Shown one piece after another: positions 1 to 8,060 of a stretch of DNA of 35,238 nt. The stretch is taken from NCBI GenBank assembly GCA_903831455.1, contig CAIKXV010000027.1, forward strand, positions 103,208-138,445. Reading direction: 5' to 3'. Source of the stretch: an uncultured Pseudomonadota bacterium (GTDB taxonomy: Bacteria; Pseudomonadota; Gammaproteobacteria; Burkholderiales; CAIKXV01). Every line of letters begins with the position of its first letter. The stretch's first letter is position 1. The notes under the pieces were generated by a model. That model worked only from the letters and a program-made list of their open reading frames with translations. It had not been told where the DNA came from and made no database searches. Made by a program: the position numbers and the translations under genes.

Positions 1-427
1 GCTCCCACTCGAACTCGATCGCCTGCGCCGCATCCTCGGCCTGCGCCCTGCGTCGCGCCAGCACCAGCACCACCGGCTCTCCGACATGGCGCACCCGATC
101 CCGTGCCAGCGGCCACTGGGGTGCCGCCTTCATTCCCGCCAGATGCCCGAGCACGCCGCACATGGGCCGGCAATGGGCGGCGAGCGCCTCGCCATCGAAC
201 ACGGCGACCACGCCCGGCATCGACCGCGCGGGCCCGAGGTCGAGGCGCCGGATTCGCGCATGCGCGACCGGGCTGCGCAGGAAGGCGGCATGGAGCGCGT
301 GCTCCGGCGCCGCGTCGTCGACGAAGCGTCCCGCACCCGCGGCCAGCCGCGCCGCGTCGCCGCGCGGCAACGCCTCGCCGATCGCCGCGGCGCGCGCCGC
401 GACCTCGGGAGCCGCCGGCTCGCTCAT
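1..427 (-). CDS. Molybdenum hydroxylase large subunit (CoxL/xanthine dehydrogenase family), N-terminal part only
   Basis: The first 142 codons of a molybdopterin-binding large subunit are visible; the rest runs off the left edge. The N-terminus contains the family pattern GRFVDD, then HAAFLRSPVAHARI and a hydrophobic strand (GVVAVF), and later VRHVGEPVVLVLA, as in the first a/b hammerhead domain of CoxL, xanthine dehydrogenase and related hydroxylases. The ATG at 427 overlaps the TGA of the small-subunit gene as ATGA, so translation is probably coupled. The order on this strand is medium, small, large, the classic M-S-L order of carbon monoxide dehydrogenase-like operons. The active-site loop that separates true CO dehydrogenase from other hydroxylases lies outside the window, so the substrate is unknown. 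Confidence 0.85.
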   Translation of the reverse strand, partial: MSEPAAPEVAARAAAIGEALPRGDAARLAAGAGRFVDDAAPEHALHAAFLRSPVAHARIRRLDLGPARSMPGVVAVFDGEALAAHCRPMCGVLGHLAGMKAAPQWPLARDRVRHVGEPVVLVLARRRAQAEDAAQAIEFEWE

Positions 428-939
428 CGCGGCGGCTCCGAATTCGACAACCTGCGCGCCGCCTGCTCGACCGCATCGACGATCGCCTGGTAGCCGGTGC
501 ACCGGCACAGGTTGCCCGAGAGCGCGACACGGATCGCCTCGCGCGAGGGAGCGGCACATTCGCCGAGCAGTTCGGCGGCAGCCAGCACGAACCCGGGCGT
601 GCAGTAGCCGCACTGCAGCGCATTGCGCTCCACGAAGGCGGCCTGCAACGCCTGCACCACGGCGTCGCGGGCACTCGCACCCTCGATCGTCTCCACCCGG
701 CAACCCTCGGCCTGGACGGCCAGCATCAGGCAGCTGCGTACCGCATCGCCATCGACCCGTACCGTGCACGCGCCGCAGACCCCGTGCTCGCAACCCAGGT
801 GCGTGCCGGTGAGCCCGAGCCGGTGGCGCAGCGCATCGGCGAGATGCTCGCGTTCGGGCACGCGCAGCGCGCAGCGCTCGCCGTTCACCTCGAGTTCGAT
901 ATCCCGCCAGCGCTCCGGCGGCTCGCGTACAGCGCTCAT
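424..939 (-). CDS. Molybdenum hydroxylase small subunit, two [2Fe-2S] clusters (CoxS-like)
   Basis: A 171-residue electron-transfer subunit. An N-terminal plant-type [2Fe-2S] ferredoxin domain carries C50, C55, C58 and C70 (GCEHGVCGAC...C). A C-terminal helical domain carries C110, C113, C145 and C147 (CGYC...CRC), followed by TGY, the full ligand set of CoxS/XDH small subunits. It passes electrons from the molybdenum site of the large subunit to the FAD of the medium subunit. The ATG at 939 is preferred because it gives the usual family length; a GTG at 990 would add 17 arginine-rich residues with no family similarity. The gene sits 75 bases after the FAD subunit and overlaps the large subunit by 4 bases. 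Confidence 0.93.
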   Translation of the reverse strand: MSAVREPPERWRDIELEVNGERCALRVPEREHLADALRHRLGLTGTHLGCEHGVCGACTVRVDGDAVRSCLMLAVQAEGCRVETIEGASARDAVVQALQAAFVERNALQCGYCTPGFVLAAAELLGECAAPSREAIRVALSGNLCRCTGYQAIVDAVEQAARRLSNSEPPR

Positions 940-1014
940 GTCCGATCGTCCGAGGGTCGTCGGGGGCCGGCCGCGCGCGCGCCGCGCCACCCTGCAGGCT
1001 GGGAGGGCGGGCCG

Positions 1015-1866
1015 TCACGCATCGCGCACGGTCCGCCACGTGTCGCGCAGCAGGTGCGCCGCCAGATGGCGCTTGGCCTGCGCGGAATACCAGAGGTCGC
1101 CTCGCGGCTCGATCTCGGCGACCAGCGCGCGGGCCGCCGCCTCGATGTCGCCGCCCTCGGCGAGGACCGTGGCCGCCGCGCGGGCTACGCAGGGCGTGTC
1201 GCCGGCCCCCAGCAGCGCCACGCGGACGTGCGCGCCGCGACCCGGCATGCCCCGGGCCACGATCGCCAGTCCGACGGCGGCGTAGTCGCCGTGGCGCCGC
1301 GCGACCTCGGCAAATGCGCTGCGCGAGTCCGCCGCACGGGCGGGCACCTCGCAGCCCACCAGCAGTTCATCCGGCTCGCGGTCGCAGTCGTACAGCCCGC
1401 GGAAGAAGTCCGCGGCCGCGACGCGCCGCTCGCCGCGCGCGCGGCTGGCGAGCACCAGCGTGCCCTCCAGCGCGAGCACGCAGGCCGGCCACTCCGCCGC
1501 CGGGTCTGCCAGCGCAAGGCTACCCCCGAACGTGCCGCGATGGCGGATGGCCGGATGCGCGATCCAGGGCGCGGCCTGCGCCAGCAGGGGCGCATGCGCC
1601 CGCACCGCAGGATCGGTCGCGAGCAGGCGGTGGCGAACCCGTGCGCCGATGGCCAGCCCGCCGCTGGCCGCGGTGCGGATGTCGCCCAGGCCCTCGATGC
1701 GATTGAGATCGACCACGACAGCCGGGCGCACCAGCCGCAGGTTGAGCATCGGCAGCAGGCTCTGGCCGCCCGCGAGCGGCAGCGCGTCGTCGCCATGCTC
1801 GGCGAGCAGTTCGAGCGCGTGCTGCAGGTCGTGCGCGCGCTCGTAGCGGAACGGCGCGGGCTTCAC
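1015..1866 (-). CDS. Molybdenum hydroxylase FAD-binding medium subunit (CoxM-like)
   Basis: A 283-residue FAD subunit. The FAD-contact motifs AGGQS (32-36) and TFGG (112-115) correspond to AGGHS and TIGG of CoxM at nearly identical positions, and a C-terminal CO_deh_flav_C-type domain follows. It hands electrons from the small subunit to the final acceptor. A GTG at 1866 is chosen as start because a GAGG sits 8 bases upstream and the protein then begins KPAPFRY, typical of the family. The reading frame stays open far upstream, but that part has no family resemblance. First gene of the M-S-L operon, divergent from the binding-protein gene at 2222. Confidence 0.9.
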   Translation of the reverse strand: MKPAPFRYERAHDLQHALELLAEHGDDALPLAGGQSLLPMLNLRLVRPAVVVDLNRIEGLGDIRTAASGGLAIGARVRHRLLATDPAVRAHAPLLAQAAPWIAHPAIRHRGTFGGSLALADPAAEWPACVLALEGTLVLASRARGERRVAAADFFRGLYDCDREPDELLVGCEVPARAADSRSAFAEVARRHGDYAAVGLAIVARGMPGRGAHVRVALLGAGDTPCVARAAATVLAEGGDIEAAARALVAEIEPRGDLWYSAQAKRHLAAHLLRDTWRTVRDA

Positions 1867-2064
1867 GAGGCCGACCTCGGGCACGCATGCGCGCGACCCG
1901 GCGCACGGGCCGCACGCCTCGGCACGGGCCGCTGCGAGGGCGATCGGTGGAGCGACCGACGGGGCGATCGACCGGACGGGAGCGTGGACACCGCAGGCTC
2001 GGGAAGTGGGCGAAGGAAGACGGCACCCCGCCGAGCCGACCGGGTCCGCGGGAACGTCCGACAC

Positions 2065-2070
2065 TATAAT
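2065..2070 (+). promoter_or_regulatory. Perfect TATAAT, possible -10 box for the Bug gene
   Basis: An exact TATAAT occurs in otherwise GC-rich DNA, about 150 bases before the GTG at 2222. No good -35 hexamer lies 16-18 bases upstream, so an activator may be needed, or the match may be by chance. Confidence 0.4.
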
Positions 2071-2074
2071 GCCT

Positions 2075-2096
2075 CGGCCCGCTGGCTCGCGGGCCG
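2075..2096 (+). promoter_or_regulatory. Perfect 8-bp inverted repeat just downstream of the TATAAT
   Basis: CGGCCCGC (2075-2082) and GCGGGCCG (2089-2096) are exact reverse complements around a 6-base loop. The repeat lies about where transcription from the TATAAT would begin. It could be an operator or a 5' leader hairpin; which of these is not decidable from sequence. Confidence 0.4.
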
Positions 2097-2210
2097 GGTA
2101 CCGACGCGTGCCGCGCGGCCGACCGGCGCATGGGCCAGGGCGCCACACGCCGCCGGTCGCGCGCGCATGCCGTGCGGATGCGCGCACACCCGCCGCCCAA
2201 CCGATCACCC

Positions 2211-2219
2211 GAGGAGGAG
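2211..2219 (+). promoter_or_regulatory. Ribosome binding site that fixes a GTG start
   Basis: GAGGAGGAG lies just upstream of the GTG at 2222, and no ATG is suitably placed. This site decides the start of the Bug protein and gives it a normal signal peptide. Confidence 0.7.
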
Positions 2220-2221
2220 TC

Positions 2222-3223
2222 GTGGATCCAGCCCAACGCCCGCGCGCGGCCTTCGTCGCCGCATCCGCGATGCTGTTCTCCCTGGCGGCCCCGGGGGCCG
2301 CCGACGCCCAGCAGGCCTCCGGCGCGTATCCGTCGCGCCCGATCCGACTGCTGGTGCCATTCGCACCCGGAGGACCCACCGATTTCATCGCCCGCGTGAT
2401 GGCCGGGCGCATGGCGGAGCGACTCGGCCAGCCCGTGGTCATCGACAACCGGGCGGGCGCCTCGGGCAACATCGCGATCCAGACCGTGGCGCGCGCACTG
2501 CCCGACGGCCATACCCTGCTCTTCTCCAGCAGCAACCTGGTCTCCAACCCGGCGCTGGCCGCGAAGGCGCCGTTCGATCCGGTGCGCGATTTCGCCCCGA
2601 TCTCCTATGTGGCCGTCGCGCCCAACATCCTGTTCGTGCACCCGTCGGTGCCCGCGCGCAGCGTCGCCGAATGGGTCGCATGGGCCAAGACCCAGGGCAG
2701 TCGCCTGTCGTATGCCTCCCCGGGCACCGGCACCACGCCCCATCTTGCGTGCGAGGCGCTGCGATCGGCCGCCGGGCTGCAGATGGCCCAGGTCCCCTAC
2801 CAGGGTGCGGGTCCGGCAGTCGCCGCCGTCCTCGGCAACCAGGTCCCGGTGGGATGCACGGCCATCCCACCAACCGTCCCGCACGCGAAATCCGGCGCGC
2901 TGCGCGCGATCGCGGTGACCAGCGCGAAGCGCAGCGCCGTGCTGCCGGACGTGCCGACGCTTGCCGAGAGCGGGTTTCCCGGCGTCATCGCCGACAACCT
3001 CCAGGGCCTGCTCGCCCCTGCCGGCACGCCCCAGGCCGTGATCCGCCGACTGCACGAGGAGGTCCGCGCGATCCTGGCCGAACCGGACATCCGCGATCGA
3101 CTGCTCGCGGCCGGCTTCGACCTGCACGCGAGCACGCCCGAGACCTTCGCGCGCATCATCCGCGAGGAGACCGAGCGATACGGGAAGATCATCCGCGAGG
3201 CCGGCATCCGCAGCGAGCAGTAG
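2222..3223 (+). CDS. Bug/TctC-family tripartite tricarboxylate transporter binding protein
   Basis: A 333-residue periplasmic solute-binding protein. An N-terminal signal peptide ends near ADA-QQ at about residue 29, followed by the family opening YPSRPIRLLVPFAPGG, then VIDNRAGASGNIA and PDGHTLLF. Length and motif order are typical of Bug proteins, which capture small carboxylates or similar ligands for TctAB-type transporters. No TctA or TctB membrane genes are in the window, so it is an orphan receptor, as most Bug proteins are. It is divergent from the hydroxylase operon and 120 bases upstream of a PanE-like gene, which suggests co-expression in one catabolic unit. The ligand cannot be inferred. 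Confidence 0.93.
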   Translation: MDPAQRPRAAFVAASAMLFSLAAPGAADAQQASGAYPSRPIRLLVPFAPGGPTDFIARVMAGRMAERLGQPVVIDNRAGASGNIAIQTVARALPDGHTLLFSSSNLVSNPALAAKAPFDPVRDFAPISYVAVAPNILFVHPSVPARSVAEWVAWAKTQGSRLSYASPGTGTTPHLACEALRSAAGLQMAQVPYQGAGPAVAAVLGNQVPVGCTAIPPTVPHAKSGALRAIAVTSAKRSAVLPDVPTLAESGFPGVIADNLQGLLAPAGTPQAVIRRLHEEVRAILAEPDIRDRLLAAGFDLHASTPETFARIIREETERYGKIIREAGIRSEQ

Positions 3224-3343
3224 GACGAACGCCAGCGGCAGGCGGGGATGCCGGGTCGCGTCACCGGCGAGGTTCGGATGCAAGGCCCGCGGCGCCAACA
3301 CCCTCGCGGATGAAAGACAGACTCGAACTCAGGGAGCAGGCAG

Positions 3344-4327
3344 ATGACCGACTCGGTACTGGTGGTGGGCGCAGGCGCGATTGGCGGCATGGTCGCCGGT
3401 TATCTCGCGGCGGCAGGTCGCGACGTCCACGTCTTCGCGCGCGGCGAGACCGCCCGCACGGTGCGCGAACACGGGCTGCGGGTGCTCACGCCCGATGACC
3501 GCGAGTACCGCAGCCGCCCCCCTGTTCACGAGGACGCGAGCACGCTCTCCCCGGTTGGATCCGTGCTCTTTGCAACCAAGGCCTTCTCGCTGGGCGAAGC
3601 CCTGGCGGCCGTGCGGCCGGCGATCGGTCCGCAGACCTGCGTGGCGCCGATCGTCAACGGCGTGCCCTGGTGGTTCGGGAGCCCGCAGTCGCCGGTCAGG
3701 GCGGTCGATCCGCGGGGCGAGCTGGCCGCCGCGGTCTCGCTGGAGCGTCTGGTCGGCGCGGTCATCTATTCGCCGGCATGGCGGGATCTCGCCACCGCCA
3801 CCTGGAAGCAGACCGTGCCGGGGCAGCTCACGCTGGGGCCGACGGTCACCGGAGGCGACCCCGCGGCAGCGAAGAGCATCGCGGCCCTGTTCGAGGGCGC
3901 CGCCTTCGGCGCGGTGGTCACCGACGACATCCGGCGAGCGGTCTGGAGCAAGTTCGTCACCAACGCCGCGTTCAACACGCTGTGCGCGCTGACGGGTGCT
4001 CGCCAGTGCGACGTGGCCTCGGATGCAGGCACCGGCCCGATCGCCGAGGCGCTCATGCGCGAGGTCGAGGCACTCGCGATCGCCGACGGCAGCGGCATCA
4101 CCGGCAGCATTGCCGAGCGGCTGAAGGTCGCGCGCGAGAAGGGCATCCACAAGCCCTCCACGCTGCAGGATTTCGAGACCGGTCGCCCGATCGAACTGGG
4201 CGCGCTGGTCGACGCCCCGCTCGAGATGGCCGCCCGCCTCGGGGTGGCGATGCCCGAACTCATGCGCGTGGGCGCGCTGCTGCGCCTCAAGGCGATCACC
4301 GCCGGCCTGCTCCCCGAGACCACCTGA
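3344..4327 (+). CDS. 2-dehydropantoate 2-reductase family protein (PanE/ApbA-like)
   Basis: A 327-residue NAD(P)-dependent 2-oxoacid reductase. The N-terminal Rossmann motif is GAGAIGG (9-15). K79 in FATKAF, N105 in NGVPWW and K203 in WSKFVTNAAFN match the Lys, Asn and Lys positions used for substrate binding and catalysis in ketopantoate reductase. A C-terminal helical domain follows. The NGVPWW variant and the neighbouring Bug gene suggest a catabolic paralogue acting on another 2-oxoacid rather than the housekeeping enzyme of pantothenate synthesis. The start is an ATG preceded by a purine-rich GGGAG. Strong hairpins follow the stop. Confidence 0.88.
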   Translation: MTDSVLVVGAGAIGGMVAGYLAAAGRDVHVFARGETARTVREHGLRVLTPDDREYRSRPPVHEDASTLSPVGSVLFATKAFSLGEALAAVRPAIGPQTCVAPIVNGVPWWFGSPQSPVRAVDPRGELAAAVSLERLVGAVIYSPAWRDLATATWKQTVPGQLTLGPTVTGGDPAAAKSIAALFEGAAFGAVVTDDIRRAVWSKFVTNAAFNTLCALTGARQCDVASDAGTGPIAEALMREVEALAIADGSGITGSIAERLKVAREKGIHKPSTLQDFETGRPIELGALVDAPLEMAARLGVAMPELMRVGALLRLKAITAGLLPETT

Positions 4328-4334
4328 CCCTGTT

Positions 4335-4370
4335 GCCTGCGCTGGCCGGTCGCTACCGGCTCACGCAGGC
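4335..4370 (+). terminator. Nested hairpin after the PanE-like gene
   Basis: The outer stem is GCCTGCG (4335-4341) with CGCAGGC (4364-4370). The inner stem is GCCGGT (4345-4350) with ACCGGC (4355-4360). It starts 8 bases after the stop codon. It lacks a T-tract, so it may work with Rho or only protect the 3' end. Confidence 0.5.
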
Positions 4371-4443
4371 ATCACGGGAACCCCGGGCGCAGGCGGATGG
4401 CGAGCCACTTCTCCACGGCTCGCAGGCGTACCCGGACCGGGTC

Positions 4444-4460
4444 CGGCGACGGGGTCGCCG
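4444..4460. terminator. Perfect 7-bp hairpin with 3-base loop
   Basis: CGGCGAC (4444-4450), loop GGG, GTCGCCG (4454-4460). It is symmetric, so usable from either strand between the convergent genes. No T-run is present. Confidence 0.4.
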
Positions 4461-4636
4461 CGCCCGCGTCCCCCGGGCACGGGTATCGCCCGGATCGCCG
4501 CGGCAGTGCCCTCCCCGGGCAGGGTGCGGTACCCGCGCGCCTCTCGCGCCTCGTCTACGCGAACCCGGCAGGCACCGCGAGTTGTCGCGGCGCCATGCCT
4601 CTCCCGGCTGCAGCGTTGCGGGAACAGCCGCGCCGA

Positions 4637-5623
4637 TCAGCCCTCGGCGCCGACCCCGGCCTCGCGGATCACGCGCCGCCAGCGCTCGACGTCCGACTTG
4701 AGCTGGGCGGCCGCCTGGTCCGGCGATGAGCCTACCGGCTCCCCGCCATCGCCGGCGATGCGCTTGCGCACTTCGGGCTGCTGGAGGAAGCGGGCGATCT
4801 CCTCGTGCAGGCGAAGCAGGATCGGACGCGGAACGCCGGCGGGACCGAGCACCATCGACCACGAACTGGCCTCGAAGCCCGGGATCGTCTCCGCCACGGT
4901 CGGCACGCCCGGCAGCGCCTCGGAGCGCCGGGTCGAAGTGACCGCCAGCGCGCGCGCGCGGCCGGACTGGATGAGCGGCTGGGCCGAGAGGATGGTGGAC
5001 GCGATGGTCTCGATCTGCCCGCCCACGACATCGGCGAGCGCGGGCGCCGCGCCCTTGTAGGGCACGTGGGTCAGTTCGACCTTCGCCATCGTGGACAGCA
5101 GCGCCCCGGCCAGGTGCGGCCCGGTGCCGATGCCCGACGAACCGTAGCGGATCGAACCGGGCTTCGATCGGGCGGCCGCGAGGAAGTCGCGGATCGACGT
5201 GTAGGGCGAGGAGGCGATGACCACGAACACGCGCGGGTTCATCGAGACCGTGCTCACCGCCGCGAAACCGCGCAGCGTGTCGAAGGGCAGCGGGCGAGGC
5301 AGGGCCGCGTTGATGGCGAGCGACTCGTTCGCCAGCACCAGCGTGTAGCCATCGGCCGGCGCGCGGGCGACCAGTTCGTGCCCGATGTTGCCGCCGGCCC
5401 CCGGCCGGTTGTCGACGACGAACGACTGGCCGAAGCCTTCGGCGAGCTTCTGCGCCACCAGCCGGCCGGTGATGTCGGACGCCGCGCCCGGTGCGAACGG
5501 AACGACCATTCGTACCGGGCGGGCGGGATAGTTCTGCGCGTGGACCGCGGGCGCCGCGACCGCGCCAACGCCGAGCAGTACCGCCATCGCACACGTCGCC
5601 TTCCTGCCGGTCATCGCTACCAT
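4637..5623 (-). CDS. Second Bug/TctC-family binding protein
   Basis: A 328-residue periplasmic receptor. The signal peptide ends near VHA-QN at about residue 29, then YPARPVRMVVPFAPG, VVDNRPGAGGNIG and PADGYTLVLAN follow as expected for the family. The ATG at 5623 has AGGAG six bases upstream. It is only a distant paralogue of the receptor at 2222, so ligand specificity probably differs. It lies 44 bases downstream of the fluoroacetate-dehalogenase-like hydrolase gene on the same strand, which suggests that the receptor and the hydrolase serve related substrates, for example small carboxylates. That link is inference. Confidence 0.93.
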   Translation of the reverse strand: MVAMTGRKATCAMAVLLGVGAVAAPAVHAQNYPARPVRMVVPFAPGAASDITGRLVAQKLAEGFGQSFVVDNRPGAGGNIGHELVARAPADGYTLVLANESLAINAALPRPLPFDTLRGFAAVSTVSMNPRVFVVIASSPYTSIRDFLAAARSKPGSIRYGSSGIGTGPHLAGALLSTMAKVELTHVPYKGAAPALADVVGGQIETIASTILSAQPLIQSGRARALAVTSTRRSEALPGVPTVAETIPGFEASSWSMVLGPAGVPRPILLRLHEEIARFLQQPEVRKRIAGDGGEPVGSSPDQAAAQLKSDVERWRRVIREAGVGAEG

Positions 5624-5667
5624 GGTGGTCTCCTGGTCTGCGGGTCGGGCACTGCACGACCCCGGGG

Positions 5668-6549
5668 TCAGTTCGCGTCGAAGAAGTTCGCCAGCAGCGC
5701 GTAGGTCTCCTCCGGCGCCTCCTCCATCGGGTAGTGCGCGCAGGCGAGCCTGTGGAAGCCGCGGATGTCGGTCGCGTAGTGTGGCCAGGCCTCCTCGGCG
5801 CTGAACTCGCGCTGGGTATGGCTCTTCTCCGCCCACATGATCAGCGTGGGGCAGGTGACGCGCCGCCCCGCATCCCAGTCGACCTTGTCCATCGGATAGT
5901 CCACGGTAAGCGTGGCGCGGTAATCCTCGGACATGCCGTGGATGTGCTCGGGCGTGCAGCAGCGCACGTACTCGGCCATCGTCTCCTCGCTGAACTTGCC
6001 CTCGCCCTGCTTGGCGAACTTGCGGCGGATGTAGTACTCCTCCTTGCCTTCGAGCAGGCGCTCCGGGAAATCGTAGGGCTGCGCGAAGAAGAACCAGTGG
6101 TAGGAGTGGGCCGCGTAGGTCCACTTCATGTGCTCGAGCTGCCAGTGCGTGGGGATGATCTCGATGCTGGCGAAGCTGCGCACCGCATCGGGATGGTCGA
6201 GCGCCATGCGATGCGCGGTGCGCGCGCCACGATCGTGTCCGGCCACGTGGAAGCGCTCGAACCCGAGAGCCTTCATCACGTCCACCTGGTCCTGGGCCAT
6301 GCGGCGGAACGAATAGTTCGTGTGGTCGGGCAGCCCGCGCGGCTTGTCGCTGTCGCCGTAACCGCGCAGGTCGGCGCAGACCACGGTGTAGCGATCGGCC
6401 AGGCGCGGGGCGATCAGGTGCCAGGTCACGTGGGTGAGCGGGTTGCCATGCAGCAACAGCACCGCCGGCCCGGATCCCCCGACCCGGAGGTTGATGCTGC
6501 AATCCGGATCGCTGGTGGGCACCCGCATCTGCCTGAAACCTTCGAACAT
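5668..6549 (-). CDS. Alpha/beta hydrolase resembling fluoroacetate (haloacetate) dehalogenase
   Basis: A 293-residue hydrolase. LLHGNP (32-37) supplies the oxyanion region. GHDRGAR (104-110) gives the nucleophile D106 with R107 and R110, the two carboxylate-binding arginines of fluoroacetate dehalogenase. H151-W152 and Y210 match the halide-pocket residues His, Trp and Tyr, and H272 is the probable catalytic base. The position of the usual acid Asp is E130 (IEIIPT). Known enzymes of this kind hydrolyse haloacetates to glycolate and halide in the cytoplasm. The start at 6549 has GGGGAG upstream; further upstream the frame stays open but is unlike the family. Alternative: an epoxide hydrolase or other hydrolase of the same fold. 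Confidence 0.85.
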   Translation of the reverse strand: MFEGFRQMRVPTSDPDCSINLRVGGSGPAVLLLHGNPLTHVTWHLIAPRLADRYTVVCADLRGYGDSDKPRGLPDHTNYSFRRMAQDQVDVMKALGFERFHVAGHDRGARTAHRMALDHPDAVRSFASIEIIPTHWQLEHMKWTYAAHSYHWFFFAQPYDFPERLLEGKEEYYIRRKFAKQGEGKFSEETMAEYVRCCTPEHIHGMSEDYRATLTVDYPMDKVDWDAGRRVTCPTLIMWAEKSHTQREFSAEEAWPHYATDIRGFHRLACAHYPMEEAPEETYALLANFFDAN

Positions 6550-6849
6550 CGTTCTCGCTCCCCGAGTGGTGCGCCGCGCCGGCCTGGTGCCCGCGCCGGA
6601 TCCGGGCCTGCGACGCCACCGCAGGCGCCCGGACGATACGGCGGTCGATCGATGCCGCGGATTGTGACGCATCCTCCGCGTTCACGCGCACGGCCGCAAC
6701 ACCCGGCCGATCGGCGGCCTCGACCCGGTCCTGGGGATGTCGAGCCGATGCCTCCGCGACGACGCCACGCCCCCCGCGCGCCGAGGACGGCCCGTTGCGC
6801 GTGCGGGACGGCGCGGGCAGACTGCGGCCCCGGACACGAGGCCTACGAC
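6550..6849. other. Divergent intergenic region
   Basis: These 300 bases separate the dehalogenase-like gene and the Ldh2-type dehydrogenase gene. No gene is supported. Apart from the hairpin at 6601-6633, no clear promoter was recognised on either strand. Confidence 0.5.
6601..6633 (-). promoter_or_regulatory. Strong hairpin in the leader of the dehalogenase-like gene
   Basis: TCCGGG (6601-6606) pairs with CCCGGA (6628-6633), and CCTGCG (6607-6612) pairs with CGCAGG (6620-6625), with a two-base bulge and a 7-base loop. It lies 52-84 bases upstream of the start at 6549. It could be a leader structure or an operator. Confidence 0.35.
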
Positions 6850-7941
6850 ATGACGGCTGTGACGCGCGGCACCCTTTTCTACTCTCCCGCGGCGCTCGCG
6901 GCTCACGCGAGCGCGATCCTCGTCGCCCACGGGCTGCCGGAGGCCGACGCGGCCACGGTGGCCCGCGACCTGGTTTCAGCCGACCTGCGCGGCCTGGCCT
7001 CCCACGGGGTGGCCCGGGTCCCGATCTACTGCAAGCGCCTGCGCGCGGGTGCGATCAACCCTCGCCCCGCCATCCGCGTGGAGCGGGCGGCGGCAGCCGT
7101 CGCCGCGATCGACGGCGATGACGGCATCGGCTTCGTGGTCGGACACCGTGCGATGGACGAGGCGATCGCGCTCGCGCGCGACTGCGGCATCGGCATGGCC
7201 GGCATCCGGCGCAGCACCCACTACGGCATGGGCGCCCTCTACGTGATGCAGGCGATCGAGGCGGGCATGGTGTCGCTGGCCTTCACGAACTCCTCGCCGG
7301 CCATGCCGGCGTGGGGGGGGCGCGTCAACTTCCACGGCGCCGCCCCGCTGGCGGTCGGCGCGCCCGGCGGGCGCCATGGCGACTACGTGCTCGACATGGC
7401 GATGACCGTGATCGCTCGCGGCAAGATCCGCCTGGCGGCGGCGCGCGGCGAGCCGATCGCCCCGGGCCTCGCGCTCGACCAGCAGGGGCGACCCACCACC
7501 GATGCGGCGGCCGCCTTCGAGGGCGTGCTGCTGCCCTTCGGCGGCGTGAAGGGGTCGGCGCTCGCGTTCATGATGGACATCCTGTCGGGCGTGCTCACCG
7601 GATCGGCTTTCGGTGGCGGCGTGAAGAGCCTGTATTTCGACCTCTCCGGTCCGCAGGACGTCGGCCATCTGTTCGTCGCCATGCGTGCCGACCTGTTCAT
7701 GCCGATGGACGCTTTCCGCGCGCGCATGGACGAGATGATCGAGCGTGCCAAGGCCTGCCCGCGCGCCGAGGGTTGCGACGAAATCCTGATCCCGGGCGAG
7801 CCCGAGGCACGCACCGCGGCGCAGCGCGCGGCCACCGGCATCCCGATCACGCCCGACGTGGTCGACACGCTGCTCGCCGAAGGCGAGGCCGTGGGCGTGC
7901 CGATGCCCGAGGGCACGCCCCAACCCCTGGCGGCGCGCTGA
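6850..7941 (+). CDS. Malate/L-lactate dehydrogenase family (Ldh2/MDH2) oxidoreductase
   Basis: A 363-residue NAD(P)-dependent 2-hydroxyacid dehydrogenase of the Ldh2 family, which has no classical Rossmann fold. RGLASHGVARVP (48-58) carries the catalytic His (H52), followed by STHYGMGALY and FTNSSPAMPAWGG, and GGVKGSALAFMMDILSG in the C-terminal half. Members reduce or oxidise malate, sulfolactate, ureidoglycolate and similar acids. The ATG at 6850 has GAGG eight bases upstream. It is divergent from the dehalogenase-like gene; dehydrogenation of a 2-hydroxyacid product would fit, but this is inference. Confidence 0.9.
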   Translation: MTAVTRGTLFYSPAALAAHASAILVAHGLPEADAATVARDLVSADLRGLASHGVARVPIYCKRLRAGAINPRPAIRVERAAAAVAAIDGDDGIGFVVGHRAMDEAIALARDCGIGMAGIRRSTHYGMGALYVMQAIEAGMVSLAFTNSSPAMPAWGGRVNFHGAAPLAVGAPGGRHGDYVLDMAMTVIARGKIRLAAARGEPIAPGLALDQQGRPTTDAAAAFEGVLLPFGGVKGSALAFMMDILSGVLTGSAFGGGVKSLYFDLSGPQDVGHLFVAMRADLFMPMDAFRARMDEMIERAKACPRAEGCDEILIPGEPEARTAAQRAATGIPITPDVVDTLLAEGEAVGVPMPEGTPQPLAAR

Positions 7942-8060
7942 CGGCACCTCGGGCAGCCCGCGCGCGCGACGCCCCGACCACCGAGGCGTGCCGCTCGCCG
8001 ACCCGACGCTCGCGGCATCTCGTTCCATGGCGTGCGGCGGCGGCGTATGCTCGGGGAACT

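Larger units (their letters stand above)
1867..2221. other. Divergent intergenic region between the hydroxylase operon and a Bug gene
   Basis: No gene is supported in these 355 bases. It should hold the promoters of both divergent units. The plus-strand elements seen are listed separately (TATAAT at 2065-2070, a palindrome at 2075-2096, and a strong ribosome binding site at 2211-2219). No clear minus-strand promoter was recognised. Confidence 0.6.
4328..4636. other. Convergent intergenic region rich in hairpins
   Basis: No gene is supported in these 309 bases between converging genes. At least three inverted repeats occur: 4335-4370, 4444-4460, and a 6-bp stem CCGGGC/GCCCGG at 4473-4493. None is followed by a T-run. 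The region probably acts as a bidirectional transcription barrier. Confidence 0.6.

Noticed and set aside
103-3498. Very long plus-strand open frame opposite the hydroxylase operon
   Set aside because: It runs antisense through three recognised genes, is extremely Arg/Ala-rich and has no family motif. Such shadows are normal at this GC content.
4397-4729. Small open frames in the convergent gap between the PanE-like and second Bug genes
   Set aside because: No ribosome binding site, biased composition, and the region is full of hairpins typical of a termination zone.
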